Counted from the stretch's first letter, positions 1 to 8,849 are shown. The stretch is DNA of 55,027 nucleotides from Lachnospiraceae bacterium (GCA_015057435.1 SVEJ01000019.1:1-55027); one strand, 5' to 3'. Made by a program: numbers and translations. Notes: generated by a model from the letters alone, not told the origin.

Positions 1-1144
1 GGTATTCCACTGCTCCACCTTCTGTGTTTCCCGCTGCTGCTATCATAAGTATTCCATTTTTATCTGCCTCTTTAATTGCATCATGGAGTAATTGTGAATC
101 AACAGTTGTTCCAAAACTCATATTAATAATGTCACAATCAAGTTCAATCGCCTTATGAATGCCTGCGATTACCTGACCTAATGTACTTTGATTATTTTCA
201 TCTAGAATCTGGATGGAATAGATTTCCGCATCCGGATTGATACCTTTTATTCCTGCTCCGTTATCCTGTGCACCAATCATTCCTGCCATACTTGTTCCAT
301 GCCCTGTGGCATCATCAAACAGAACATTTTCCACTTCGTTATTCTCATTAATGGTAATTCTCTCTACTATCGGAATATCCTCATCAAAGGAAACACCACT
401 ATCTAATAGCGCAACCTTAATGGTATCTTTGCTCTCCATACTATCTGCATAACGAATGGCATCCAGATTCCATTGATCTGCTTCGCTACTGTTCTTATGT
501 TTCTTACTCTCTATTTTGGCTCTTTTTTCTGCCAGTTGTTTCTCATGCTTTTGGTCTTTCTTTGATTTATCTTTCTTATCGTCTTTTTCCTTTTTGTTCT
601 TGTCTTTGTCTTCTTTCTTAGATGTTTTTGCCTTCTTTTCTTTTACTCGCTCTGTCGCTTCATCTGTAGCTTCTGTTACAATCTCTACACTCCCGGAATC
701 CTCTGCATCTTCCTCTGTTGCTGTTTCACTCGTTGTAATCTCTTCAGATGTTTCGGTAATCATCTCTGTTGATTCTTCTGTGACAGATATATTCTCTTCT
801 TCCACCGCTTCATTGCTTTCCATCGTATTCGCTGTGAATAGGATATTTTCTTCCACAACTATATTCTTGTCTTTTTCAAGCTCGGCAGCCTCTTTGGCAG
901 TCAACTCTAAGACTACCATATTCTCATCTTCTAATTCCTCAACGCTTTCATCCTCAACTACTGCGGCTTTGTTATCTTCTGTCACTTCTTCAAATTCCTT
1001 CTCATTATCCACCTGAACAACATACTCTTCTGTGGCATTTGGTTGCACATCTGTCTCTGTGGCATTGACACTCATACTTGCCAATGGACTTTGCAGTGCC
1101 AAAAGCAACGCCATTGACATTGCGATTATTCTTTTGTTTCTCAT
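1..1144 (-). CDS. Secreted S8 subtilisin-like protease, 3' part beyond left edge
   Basis: The frame is open from an ATG at 1144 through the left edge, giving 381 visible residues. It begins with a signal peptide (basic start, hydrophobic core, NAT cleavage region near residue 28). Next comes an I9-inhibitor-like propeptide segment (YVVQVDN... VVLELTAKEA, about residues 40-95), then a long Glu/Thr-rich and Lys-rich linker to about residue 215. The catalytic domain follows: Asp248 in VALLDSGV, His282 in GHGTSMAG and the oxyanion Asn373 in AAAGN. The catalytic Ser must lie outside the window. A Shine-Dalgarno AAGGAG sits about 9 bases before the ATG. It is probably an exported or surface protease that processes extracellular proteins. 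It has its own promoter and is separated from the T7SS locus by housekeeping genes, so a mycosin-like role in T7SS is possible but not supported. Confidence 0.9.
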   Translation of the reverse strand, partial: MRNKRIIAMSMALLLALQSPLASMSVNATETDVQPNATEEYVVQVDNEKEFEEVTEDNKAAVVEDESVEELEDENMVVLELTAKEAAELEKDKNIVVEENILFTANTMESNEAVEEENISVTEESTEMITETSEEITTSETATEEDAEDSGSVEIVTEATDEATERVKEKKAKTSKKEDKDKNKKEKDDKKDKSKKDQKHEKQLAEKRAKIESKKHKNSSEADQWNLDAIRYADSMESKDTIKVALLDSGVSFDEDIPIVERITINENNEVENVLFDDATGHGTSMAGMIGAQDNGAGIKGINPDAEIYSIQILDENNQSTLGQVIAGIHKAIELDCDIINMSFGTTVDSQLLHDAIKEADKNGILMIAAAGNTEGGAVEY

Positions 1145-1170
1145 TTTCACTTTCTCCTTGTAATATTTAC

Positions 1171-1218
1171 ACTTATCAGAAAAAGTGATATACTTGTCCT
1201 AGGTACTTTTTCATAAGT
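1171..1218 (-). other. Leader hairpin 2 upstream of the subtilase
   Basis: Arms at 1171-1186 and 1205-1218 pair perfectly over 14 bp apart from a two-base CA bulge, around an 18-base loop. In the transcript it lies 27 bases before the start codon and just upstream of the ribosome binding site. No U-run follows, so it is not an obvious terminator. It may control translation or mRNA stability. Confidence 0.45.
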
Positions 1219-1231
1219 GCTTATAGTGTGG

Positions 1232-1267
1232 GGACTCTGGATATTTTCGCGAATGTTGTCAGAGTCC
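1232..1267 (-). other. Leader hairpin 1 upstream of the subtilase
   Basis: GGACTCTG (1232-1239) and CAGAGTCC (1260-1267) form a perfect 8-bp stem with a 20-base loop, inside the predicted 5' leader of the subtilase mRNA. On the plus strand it is followed by a short T-run, but no plus-strand gene is present for it to terminate. Confidence 0.4.
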
Positions 1268-1309
1268 TCTTTTTATGTAATCGTTTTAAACATATCCAAA
1301 ACTAGCGTC

Positions 1310-1338
1310 ATAATAGCACAGCCCAAACTCTACATCAA
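1310..1338 (-). promoter_or_regulatory. Sigma-A-type promoter of the subtilase gene
   Basis: On the minus strand TTGATG (1333-1338) and TATTAT (1310-1315) are separated by 17 bp. Transcription would start near 1303, giving a leader of about 160 bases containing both hairpins. Seen in sequence only. Confidence 0.5.
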
Positions 1339-1406
1339 TAGTTTATAGGTAACTTAAGATATTTTTAAGAATTTGCATATCTAGTTTCTTCCTTTAATAG
1401 TTTAAG

Positions 1407-1442
1407 CAAAAAAGCCCCCGGAATCCTCCAATCCCAAGAGCT
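1407..1442 (-). terminator. Terminator of the housekeeping operon
   Basis: Immediately after the trmN6 stop, the minus strand can form a 12-13 bp stem with several G-U pairs and a GGAG-type loop, followed by six T. It separates the operon from the subtilase. Confidence 0.65.
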
Positions 1443-1443
1443 T

Positions 1444-2172
1444 CTAACGTCCATATATCTCATAAATCTCATCCGTATACACATTCTTTTCTTTGTATAC
1501 CACAAGCGGCGGCTCAATGGTAATTCGCTCCTTACCACCTTTCATTCCTTCCACTAACACCATCGTTGGTTCCTTGTCAGCGTATGGATGCACCAGGCGC
1601 ATGCGCTTAGGCTCTAGATGATACTGCTTCATCACGCGAAAAATCTCTGCCAGACGAAATGGCTTATGTACCATATAGAAACTTCCATGCACAGGAAGCA
1701 CATAGCTTGCTGCAGCAATCACATCCTCTAAGGTCAGCGCCACCTCATGCCTTGCAATCGTCTTCGGTTCATAGAGATTTTGCAAACCGTGGTGGTCCGT
1801 CATGTAAGGTGGATTCACCGTCACAACTTGAAAAGAAGCTGGTTCGAACAGCTTCTTTATCTCTTTTACATCACCGCATACGATATTCACTTTGTCTTCT
1901 TGATGATTCAATGCAACACTTCTGCTCGCCATATCTGCATAGGCTTCTTGCAGTTCTAAGCCGGTAAATGTGCTCCCTTCCGTCTTAGCTTCCAACAAAA
2001 TGGGAATCACACCACTGCCGGTGCAAAGGTCTAATACCTTCTGTCCACGTTTTACCTTAGCAAAACCGGATAACAATACCGCATCAATTCCAAAACAAAA
2101 TCCCTTTGGCTTTTGAATCAGCTGATAACCCTTGCATTGCAAGTCATCTATTCTCTCATCATCGTATATCAT
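1444..2172 (-). CDS. trmN6: tRNA1(Val) adenine-37 N6-methyltransferase family protein (YabB/TrmN6)
   Basis: This 242-residue class I SAM-dependent methyltransferase has the SAM-binding motif I VLDLCTGSGVIPILL near residue 45 and the NPPYM catalytic motif of N6-adenine/N5-glutamine methyltransferases near residue 120. The family (COG4123, yabB in B. subtilis) methylates N6 of A37 in tRNA in E. coli. The substrate here is inferred. It is the last gene of the operon, 60 bases after ricT, the position yabB holds in B. subtilis (there with yabA between). A terminator follows at once. The start is the first ATG of an ORF of normal family length. Confidence 0.85.
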   Translation of the reverse strand: MIYDDERIDDLQCKGYQLIQKPKGFCFGIDAVLLSGFAKVKRGQKVLDLCTGSGVIPILLEAKTEGSTFTGLELQEAYADMASRSVALNHQEDKVNIVCGDVKEIKKLFEPASFQVVTVNPPYMTDHHGLQNLYEPKTIARHEVALTLEDVIAAASYVLPVHGSFYMVHKPFRLAEIFRVMKQYHLEPKRMRLVHPYADKEPTMVLVEGMKGGKERITIEPPLVVYKEKNVYTDEIYEIYGR

Positions 2173-2232
2173 ATATTCACCATGTTATGAAATCCGGATT
2201 AGCACTATCTAACACATCCAAACTTCACATTT

Positions 2233-3138
2233 TTAATCAATCTTAGAGCCACCTTCGTTACGCTCTAACGCTTCTAATGCTTTCAATTCCTCATCACTAA
2301 CCTTATCATGGTTACGACGTTTCTTTGTCTTGAACTTCAACTCATCCGGTATATATTCACGGATTTCCTTGTCGCCGTTATCCAACTCTACGACAACCTT
2401 TACTTTTTGACGAAGCACATTCACACTATGTACTTCACCCTTCAAACCATCAGTCGTTTTTACAAAATCACCAACATTCGGAAGCTTATCATTCAGATAC
2501 TCATAAGTCTCTTGCTCATTCTTAAGACAGCACATCAATCTTCCGCACACACCGGAAATCTTGGTTGGATTCAATGAAAGATTCTGTTCCTTTGCCATCT
2601 TAATCGATACCGGAACGAAGTCTGACAAATGCTTATGACAACACAACTCTCTTCCGCAGATTCCAATTCCGCCAAGAATCTTGGTCTCATCACGCACACC
2701 AATCTGGCGAAGCTCGATTCTTGTCTTGAACACTGCTGCTAAGTCCTTAACCAACTCTCTAAAGTCAATTCTTCCGTCTGCTGTAAAATAGAATAGCACT
2801 TTGTTATTATCAAATGTATACTCAACATCTATCAGCTTCATCTCTAAGCCGTGCTTTGCAATCTTTTGCAAACAAATGTTGAATGCATCCTTACATTTTT
2901 GCTTATTCGCCTCATTCTTCTTGTCATCCTCAGCAGTTGCTTTGCGAATTACAGGCTTCAATGCAGAGGTAATACTTCCTTCTTCAATTTCTCTCTTGCC
3001 AAGTACCACCTTTCCGTATTCCACACCTCTGGCAGTCTCTACGATAACTGCATCACCAACGTTAAGTTCAATGCCGTTTGGTGCAAAAAAATATATCTTG
3101 CCGTTTTGTCTAAAACGAACACCTATTACTTCTACCAT
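2233..3138 (-). CDS. ricT: RicT/YaaT, PSP1-domain regulatory iron-sulfur protein
   Basis: This 301-residue protein has the PSP1 domain and the two cysteine clusters typical of YaaT: CGRELCCHK near residue 160 and CGRLMCC near residue 200. In B. subtilis RicT works with RicA and RicF in an Fe-S complex that affects RNase Y, mRNA maturation, sporulation and biofilm formation. The tail is charged and variable (RNEGGSKID). The start overlaps the holB stop by one base (TAATG), which indicates translational coupling. Confidence 0.9.
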   Translation of the reverse strand: MVEVIGVRFRQNGKIYFFAPNGIELNVGDAVIVETARGVEYGKVVLGKREIEEGSITSALKPVIRKATAEDDKKNEANKQKCKDAFNICLQKIAKHGLEMKLIDVEYTFDNNKVLFYFTADGRIDFRELVKDLAAVFKTRIELRQIGVRDETKILGGIGICGRELCCHKHLSDFVPVSIKMAKEQNLSLNPTKISGVCGRLMCCLKNEQETYEYLNDKLPNVGDFVKTTDGLKGEVHSVNVLRQKVKVVVELDNGDKEIREYIPDELKFKTKKRRNHDKVSDEELKALEALERNEGGSKID

Positions 3139-4130
3139 TACATGTTCTCCTTTATTGTAAGCAAGGTAAGCTCTATTGCAATATCAAAATTCACATTAGC
3201 CTCCAAGCGAATCTTTAACTTATTCATTGCCTTCAAAATCTCTTCAATTCCTTCATAAGAAGTGCGACTTGCCTGTTTCTTCAGATAGGAAAACTCATTT
3301 TTGAAGATTGTTTTGTTCGGCGAATTCGAAATCTTTACCATCAAAATGTCTCTAAACCACATCATCATAATATCGATGTAGTCTGTAACGTCAAGCTTGT
3401 ATTTGCCCATTTTCTTAACAGCTAATATGATATCTTCCATATCCATCTCGTGAATACGTCGAAGAAGTCGTACGCTGTCTTCCTTAATCTCATTATAATC
3501 CGGCGAAATTGCAAGCCTTACCGCTTTCCCAAGATTGCCTTGTGCAAAATCTGCACAAAACTTCGCCTTTTCCTTCTCTATGCCGAGTTGTTCCTCTAGA
3601 TATTCTATCATCTCAAGTGGCTGTACCGGTTTGAAATTCAACACGATACAACGACTAAGAATTGTCGGAAGGAACTTGTCCACATTGTCTGTAAGCAACA
3701 TGATAATTGCATACTCCGGCGGCTCCTCTAGTGTCTTTAACAACGCATTCTGCGCCTGTGGATTCATCATCTGCGCATCCGGAACAATATAGATCTTATA
3801 CCTACTTCTATACGGTTTCAAATCTATATCATTGACAATCTGAGAGCGAATCTCATCTACCGTAATGACATTGGGTTTCTCATGATTCACCCAGATAATA
3901 TCCGGCTGGTTATTCGAATCCACCTGCAAGCATGAAGTACACGTTCCGCAAGGATCCGGACTTCCCGACTCACATTGTAATGATTTTGCCACAACATGTG
4001 CAAGTGTCTTCTTACCAACACCTTTTTCTCCATTTAATATATATGCATGTGAAACCTTTCCAAGCTCAATACTGCTCTTAAAATGTCTCACAATATCTTC
4101 ATGTCCTATAATATCACTATAATTAGCCAT
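3138..4130 (-). CDS. holB: DNA polymerase III delta' subunit
   Basis: This 330-residue clamp-loader subunit is part of the complex that loads the beta sliding clamp. It has a P-loop GEKGVGKKTL near residue 35, a four-cysteine zinc module CESGSPDPCGTCTSC near residues 54-67, a Walker-B-like region around YKIYIVPDAQMM, and the SRC motif near residue 160. Overlap with ricT and 15-base spacing from yaaR fit one operon. The order tmk-yaaR-holB-ricT matches B. subtilis. Confidence 0.9.
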   Translation of the reverse strand: MANYSDIIGHEDIVRHFKSSIELGKVSHAYILNGEKGVGKKTLAHVVAKSLQCESGSPDPCGTCTSCLQVDSNNQPDIIWVNHEKPNVITVDEIRSQIVNDIDLKPYRSRYKIYIVPDAQMMNPQAQNALLKTLEEPPEYAIIMLLTDNVDKFLPTILSRCIVLNFKPVQPLEMIEYLEEQLGIEKEKAKFCADFAQGNLGKAVRLAISPDYNEIKEDSVRLLRRIHEMDMEDIILAVKKMGKYKLDVTDYIDIMMMWFRDILMVKISNSPNKTIFKNEFSYLKKQASRTSYEGIEEILKAMNKLKIRLEANVNFDIAIELTLLTIKENM

Positions 4131-4145
4131 ATTAACACCTCCATA

Positions 4146-4586
4146 TCAGGTCGAAATGTCTAACAACATTCCTCTAATATCATCTATCTTGTTAAGGATT
4201 GCAAGATTATCCTTCTCATCCTTCAACAGTTCTTGTGCCAAGTCATCAAGCGACTTGTCCACTTCTTTCACGATTCCGTACACTCTGTGTCTTCCTCGTC
4301 TGTCAAGGAAATTCTCTCTCGAAAACTCATGTGAATGTGCGGTTACCTCATTCATAAATTCCTTTACAAGACTTCTGTATCGCTTCATGTCGCGGATATC
4401 CATATGTTTTGCAAGCTTGCTTCCTTGCTCCTCAATATCCTTCATAAGACCGGAGAGTTTTTCCTTCAATTCACCATTCTCAATGTGACTAACAAGCGTA
4501 AACTTAAAACTGTCATCACCCTTAGGTGCCTGCGTGTGATTTTCAATTGGTGCCTGGTTGGTCATCTGATTGACTCGTAAATCCAT
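4146..4586 (-). CDS. yaaR: YaaR family protein (DUF327)
   Basis: This 146-residue, mostly helical, charged protein is of the YaaR/DUF327 type, whose molecular function is unknown. The core ...[15 protein letters not shown] and [18 protein letters not shown] is characteristic, and the place between tmk and holB is conserved in Firmicutes. A good ribosome binding site (AAAGGAGAG) fixes the start. It should not be confused with the five effector N-termini described below. Confidence 0.8.
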   Translation of the reverse strand: MDLRVNQMTNQAPIENHTQAPKGDDSFKFTLVSHIENGELKEKLSGLMKDIEEQGSKLAKHMDIRDMKRYRSLVKEFMNEVTAHSHEFSRENFLDRRGRHRVYGIVKEVDKSLDDLAQELLKDEKDNLAILNKIDDIRGMLLDIST

Positions 4587-4678
4587 ATTATCTCTCCTTT
4601 CTCAAAATTAGTATTTGAAAAACATACAAAACGTGCTTTCTTGTATGAATTTAACAAATACCTATTTTTCACATTGTG

Positions 4679-5302
4679 TTATGAAAAAAATCTCTTCTCT
4701 ACTTCTTCCACAATCATACTATGTATCTGTTCGATTGGCAACGTGGCATCTACTTGGAAAATACGTTCCGGATACAACTGCGCCAACTGTCTGTAGCCTT
4801 CTACTACTCGCTTGTGGAAACTAAGATCTTCCATCTCCATACGATCTAGCTCTGTCTGATTCTCTTTTCTCTTAATTCCTTCTTCAGCATCAAGATCCAT
4901 AAAAATTGTAAGCTTTGGCTTCACCTCTCCGAGGGCATAATTATTAACCTCATATACTGTTGATACACCAAGACCTCTTCCAATTCCCTGGTAAACCGCA
5001 GATGATTCAACAAAGCGGTCACAGATAACAGCCTTGCCTTCCGCCAATGCCGGCTTTATCACCTGATTCACAAGCTGCGATCTTGCCGAAGCATACAAAA
5101 GCAACTCTGTCATATGACTCATTTCCTGATAATCCTTATTCAAGATAATCGCACGAATCGCTTCACTAATTGCAGTTCCGCCCGGCTCTCTCGTAATAAC
5201 AATATCATATCCCTTATCTTCCAGATATTTTTTCAATAGCTCAATCTGCGTTGTCTTGCCCGATCCATCCGGACCTTCCATTGTTATAAATATTCCTTCC
5301 AC
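4679..5302 (-). CDS. tmk: Thymidylate kinase
   Basis: This 207-residue enzyme phosphorylates dTMP to dTDP. Visible motifs are the P-loop GPDGSGKTTQ (residues 9-18), TREPGG near residue 37, and the DRFVESSAVYQG signature near residue 93. Length is normal. It lies 18 bases after the decarboxylase gene and 92 bases before yaaR. No terminator is visible in that gap. Confidence 0.95.
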   Translation of the reverse strand: MEGIFITMEGPDGSGKTTQIELLKKYLEDKGYDIVITREPGGTAISEAIRAIILNKDYQEMSHMTELLLYASARSQLVNQVIKPALAEGKAVICDRFVESSAVYQGIGRGLGVSTVYEVNNYALGEVKPKLTIFMDLDAEEGIKRKENQTELDRMEMEDLSFHKRVVEGYRQLAQLYPERIFQVDATLPIEQIHSMIVEEVEKRFFS

Positions 5303-5320
5303 AATATATCCCCTATCTTC

Positions 5321-6835
5321 CTATATTCTAACTGTCAACTGACACTCGCCATTGTCTGTCTTCGTGATTCCTTTTGTATTCAAACCAAGCTGTATCGCCT
5401 TTTTTATCTCAAAAATCAACTCTTTCGATATAATCTCTCCCGGCACAACAAGCGGTATTCCCGGTGGATAAATGTATATATATTCGCCACTTACACTTCC
5501 TTGTGCTTCGTCAATCGGCACTTGTGTAACGGTACCTTCTTTCGCCTCAGCGATTGTCATCTTCCGCTCTGCCCCTATCGCATAAGAAATGCCGTCCTCA
5601 TTATTGTTATCGGCACATTCAGTAAGATTCGTTAACTGACTGTCAATTGCCTCCATTGCAAGATACAACGCTTCAAATGCTTCCTTTGTGTCGGCGACAG
5701 ATGTCATGGCAATTACATAATTTCCCGCTGCCATCTCCATCACCTGTCCATACTCCTTATGCAACATTTCACCAAGTGTCACACCGTTAATAATCTTCAT
5801 TCCTTGTTCTTGTAAAATGCCACAGTTTTCTACCACAAATACGAGCTTTCCATCATCGTAATCGTACACGCTGTTCTTTTTGAAATCCGCTTCCTGTACG
5901 AGATGTATATGTTGCAAAGACGCAAACTTCTTTCGGTATTCCGAAAGCAATTGCTTATACACGATAAAAAGTCCGTCTCTTTCATGGTCCATTTTCTCTA
6001 TACACGCTTCCATTGTCGCCAAGAATACATACGATGGTGATGTACTTTGATAAATGGATAGATACTCTTCTAAGCGTTCCTGCTTTATCAGGCCACTCTT
6101 GTAATGCAAAATTCCGCATTGCGTCATAGCCGGCAGCGTCTTATGCAAACTCTCTACTACGATATCCGCTCCCAATCGAATTGCCGGGTCCGGCACATGA
6201 TTATAATCGGTCGTACTAATCGTTTCATTGACGTTTGCCATATATTCAAAATGCGCCCCATGTGCTGCATCAACAATCAACGGAAGATTAAACTTATGCG
6301 TAATCTTCGCAATCTTCTCCACATCGCTTACAACACCCTCATAGGTAGGTGACACAAGAAGCACCGCTTTCGCATCCTGATGCATTTTCAATAACTTCTT
6401 AACTGCATCAGGTGATACACCACCAAACATCTGCAGTTTTTCATTCCAATCCGGCATAACATAGACAGAACGCAGTCTTAACAACCGAATCGCATGATAT
6501 ACGGATTTGTGACAATTGCGTGCCACAATAATCTTATCCCCGGGATTACAAACCGCAGAAATCGCTGCAAGAATACCGCATGTAGAACCATTGACAAGAT
6601 AATAGCTCTGACTTGAACCATATATCTCGGTCGCCCGTTCAAGCGCCTGCTTAATAATCCCTGTTGGATGATGCAATTCATCTAAGTCTCCGACTTCTGT
6701 CACATCAATCGCAAACGGATGTTCAATAAGGTTTGGAAAAATCGTATTCAATCTTCTTTTGTGTCCCGGCATATGCCATGGATACGCACCTTCTGTGTTA
6801 TATGCAATTAATCCGTTAAGAATTGTTGTTTCCAT
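5321..6835 (-). CDS. Orn/Lys/Arg decarboxylase family PLP enzyme (YaaO/SpeA type)
   Basis: This 504-residue group III PLP-dependent decarboxylase has the N-terminal substrate motif MPGHKRR (about residues 22-28) and the PLP lysine Lys232 in ESLHKTLP. The C-terminal domain contains the conserved IYPPGIPLVVPGE segment. The family decarboxylates arginine, lysine or ornithine to make polyamines or cadaverine, but the exact substrate cannot be told from the sequence. It sits upstream of tmk, as yaaO does in B. subtilis. It is the first gene of the housekeeping operon, preceded by the yitT terminator. Confidence 0.88.
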   Translation of the reverse strand: METTILNGLIAYNTEGAYPWHMPGHKRRLNTIFPNLIEHPFAIDVTEVGDLDELHHPTGIIKQALERATEIYGSSQSYYLVNGSTCGILAAISAVCNPGDKIIVARNCHKSVYHAIRLLRLRSVYVMPDWNEKLQMFGGVSPDAVKKLLKMHQDAKAVLLVSPTYEGVVSDVEKIAKITHKFNLPLIVDAAHGAHFEYMANVNETISTTDYNHVPDPAIRLGADIVVESLHKTLPAMTQCGILHYKSGLIKQERLEEYLSIYQSTSPSYVFLATMEACIEKMDHERDGLFIVYKQLLSEYRKKFASLQHIHLVQEADFKKNSVYDYDDGKLVFVVENCGILQEQGMKIINGVTLGEMLHKEYGQVMEMAAGNYVIAMTSVADTKEAFEALYLAMEAIDSQLTNLTECADNNNEDGISYAIGAERKMTIAEAKEGTVTQVPIDEAQGSVSGEYIYIYPPGIPLVVPGEIISKELIFEIKKAIQLGLNTKGITKTDNGECQLTVRI

Positions 6836-6907
6836 TATGACTACCCTTTCTGCTATCTCTATAACGCAGCTGTCTTAACGAAATAGAATAATCCAAATAA
6901 TTATAAC

Positions 6908-6953
6908 AAAAAAGGCAGGGTTTTGCAAAACTTATATCTGCAATCCCTCTGCC
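6908..6953 (-). terminator. Terminator after yitT
   Basis: On the minus strand GGCAGAGGG pairs with CCCTGCC (one bulge) and is followed by TTTTTTG. It starts 7 bases after the yitT stop. Confidence 0.7.
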
Positions 6954-6960
6954 AATTTTT

Positions 6961-7833
6961 CTACAATCTCTCCATCATAATATTCTTATAACCTTCGCCA
7001 TATATTTCACTGGCACTTGTCACAATCATAAATGCTGCCGAGTCTTCTTCCTTTACAATGTCCTCCAATGTCGGTGTTGCTCTCTTTTTCACCACACACA
7101 TAATAATATTCTTCTCATGGTGTGTATATGCACCTTTGCCCGAAAGAATCGTTGCGCCGACCGACATATCCTGTAACAAACGATCCACAACCAATTGCGC
7201 CTTGTCAGAGACGATAAACACAAGCGTTGCCTCGTCCTTTCCGTAGAGAACGGACTCCATCACTTTACCACTCAATACAACTGCAATAAATGCATACATC
7301 GCAATGTTAAAATCACGAAACAGAATACCCGCCGCAGAAACAATCACAATATCAACAACCATAAAAAATGTGCTCGTCTTAATTGCAGGATACCTTCTTC
7401 TTAACAACTTTATGATAATATCCGTTCCACCAGTCGTCGAACCACTCCTTAAGACAATCCCAATACCAACACCTGTAAGCACACTACCTGCAATTGCTGC
7501 AAGCATCAATTCATCCGTAACCGAACCAAATCTTGCAAAAAAGTTTGTAAAGACAGAATTGGCTGCCACGGAATAAAACGTCCAGATGATAAATTTGCCT
7601 CCAAACTTCCACCAACCGAGCAATACAATTGGTATATTGAATAGGAAATACCAGCTTCCCGTCTCACCGCCAAGTATATGACTTACAATGACAGAAAGAC
7701 CAACCACGCCACCCGGTGCCAAACCGTTCGGGTCTAGGAATAACCCCACACCTGCAGAATATATAAATGTTCCAAGCAATATGAGAACAATCTTCTTTAC
7801 TAATTTCTTTGGATTTTTCAGTACAGCCTTCAT
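6961..7833 (-). CDS. YitT family membrane protein (DUF161/DUF2179)
   Basis: This protein of about 290 residues has several hydrophobic segments (for example IVLILLGTFIYSAGVGLFL and a Gly-rich GSVLTGVGIGIVL). It has the family GSTTGGTDII motif and a soluble C-terminal DUF2179 domain. The family consists of integral membrane proteins of uncertain function. The chosen start is the ATG at 7833, where GGAGG lies 7 bases upstream. An in-frame ATG at 7881 has no good ribosome binding site. It is transcribed alone and ended by the terminator at 6908-6953. Confidence 0.85.
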   Translation of the reverse strand: MKAVLKNPKKLVKKIVLILLGTFIYSAGVGLFLDPNGLAPGGVVGLSVIVSHILGGETGSWYFLFNIPIVLLGWWKFGGKFIIWTFYSVAANSVFTNFFARFGSVTDELMLAAIAGSVLTGVGIGIVLRSGSTTGGTDIIIKLLRRRYPAIKTSTFFMVVDIVIVSAAGILFRDFNIAMYAFIAVVLSGKVMESVLYGKDEATLVFIVSDKAQLVVDRLLQDMSVGATILSGKGAYTHHEKNIIMCVVKKRATPTLEDIVKEEDSAAFMIVTSASEIYGEGYKNIMMERL

Positions 7834-7920
7834 CATAATCCCTCCATCATATATCATCTTAGAACATATCAAACGAATCATTATCTATTAGTTTACTCAT
7901 TTTTAAAAGTTTGTAAACAC

Positions 7921-7961
7921 AAAAAAAGATGTTTCGCGCATGATACGCAAAACATCTTTTT
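7921..7961 (-). terminator. Terminator after the first WXG100 pair
   Basis: A long stem (AAAGATGTTTTGCG against CGCGAAACATCTTT, with one or two mismatches) is followed on the minus strand by seven T. It ends the two-gene WXG100 operon and marks the left border of the T7SS locus. Confidence 0.75.
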
Positions 7962-7972
7962 CAAAAAATCAA

Positions 7973-8293
7973 TTATTTAATAACGTCTGTAGCCAAAGCC
8001 TGAGCAAGCGCTTCATTCGCCTTCTCTGTTGACTCGTACTGAGCAGCGATATCAATCAAGTCATTTGAATACTCTGTAATCATCTTGTACATATCGTTCA
8101 TATCGTTCTCTAACTTAGCGAACTGCTTCTTATATGCTTCTGATGCATCACCAGCCCATGTAGAACCGTTGATTGACTTAATCTCGCTTAACATCTTATC
8201 TGTTGTTGTACGAACCTTGTTTGCCTTTGCCTTGAAATCATTTGCTTTACTCTTTAACTGTGAAGGAGTTACCTTTAACTGTGCCATTGCCAT
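7973..8293 (-). CDS. WXG100 family T7SS protein, copy A1
   Basis: This 106-residue helical-hairpin protein has STWAGDASEAY at its centre (the WxG turn, about residues 45-55) and YESTE near residue 87, a match to the YxxxD/E export motif. Such proteins are secreted by EssC as dimers and can act as substrates or as partners for effectors. It is encoded 44 bases downstream of the unrelated WXG100 gene at 8338-8646, so the two may form a heterodimer. It differs from the product of 10387-10707 only at residue 5 (Gln for Glu). Operon: the direct-repeat promoter at 8754-8823, then 8646-8338, then this gene, then a terminator. Confidence 0.92.
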   Translation of the reverse strand: MAMAQLKVTPSQLKSKANDFKAKANKVRTTTDKMLSEIKSINGSTWAGDASEAYKKQFAKLENDMNDMYKMITEYSNDLIDIAAQYESTEKANEALAQALATDVIK

Positions 8294-8337
8294 AATATAT
8301 ACTTCCTTTCTACTCTTAATCTAATATTGTAAATTTC

Positions 8338-8646
8338 TTACTTGTATGAACGCTTCTTAGCAGTCTGGATATTCTTCTGCTCTGCCTTCTCATATAATTT
8401 CATGATAGACTCTAAAGCACCAACATACTTTGTAACCAAATCTGTAAACTTCTCAAATGACTGTCCGTCCTTGTCATATGCTGCATCGAAAGCCTTCGCT
8501 GCATCACCTTCCCACATACCCATCAAAGATTTCTCTGTTGAGTTCATGTCCTTAATCTGTGACTTTAACTGTGTGTTCAATGTCTCAAGCTCATTTTTCT
8601 TCTTAGCAAGAGCGCTCTGTGTTAACTGAATTGTTGAAACTGCCAT
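8338..8646 (-). CDS. WXG100 family T7SS protein, copy B1
   Basis: This 102-residue protein has GMWEGDAAKAF at the hairpin turn and YEKAE near residue 86, the YxxxE export motif, with a basic tail (KKRSYK). Its amino-acid sequence is identical to that of 10752-11060. It is the first gene after the promoter at 8754-8783. The ribosome binding site AAGGAGG lies upstream of the ATG. Confidence 0.93.
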   Translation of the reverse strand: MAVSTIQLTQSALAKKKNELETLNTQLKSQIKDMNSTEKSLMGMWEGDAAKAFDAAYDKDGQSFEKFTDLVTKYVGALESIMKLYEKAEQKNIQTAKKRSYK

Positions 8647-8753
8647 TTTCGTTTCCTCCTTATTAATTAAAAATCATCCTTCTCCACAAATACCAAATGT
8701 CATACATGTTATGTATCATATTGCTATCTGTTCGGTTTTGTTTCGATGTATGT

Positions 8754-8823
8754 ACTATAACACAATCATTTTACAAATGTTCATTTTTTGGATGAATAAC
8801 CAGTTTTTTGGATGAATAACCAG
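8754..8823 (-). promoter_or_regulatory. LytTR-type direct-repeat operator and promoter (a)
   Basis: Plus-strand units GGATGAATAACCAG are at 8790-8803 and 8810-8823, exactly 20 bp apart. In the direction of transcription six A follow, then -35 TGAACA (8778-8783), an 18-bp spacer and -10 TATAGT (8754-8759). It drives the WXG100 pair 8646-7973. Confidence 0.8.
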
Positions 8824-8849
8824 TTTTAAGATAAAAAGGGGTAACTTCC

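Larger units (their letters stand above)
7971..8664. repeat. Copy 1 of a ~694-bp direct repeat carrying a WXG100 gene pair
   Basis: Nearly identical to 10385-11078 (offset 2414 bp), including the 44-base intergenic spacing. Differences are few and mostly silent or intergenic. Recombination between the copies would delete the FHA gene between them. Confidence 0.9.

Noticed and set aside
516-1016. Plus-strand Ser/Phe-rich frame of 166 codons
   Set aside because: It is the antisense shadow of the Glu/Lys-rich linker of the subtilase.
1-1144. Subtilase as a T7SS mycosin
   Set aside because: Housekeeping genes and terminators lie between it and the T7SS locus, and it has no C-terminal TM visible; mycosins belong to mycobacterial ESX systems.
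8790-8823. Tandem GGATGAATAACCAG repeats as a CRISPR array or simple repeat
   Set aside because: Only two units per site, spacers are T-runs of six, and all five sites sit at fixed distance from promoters.
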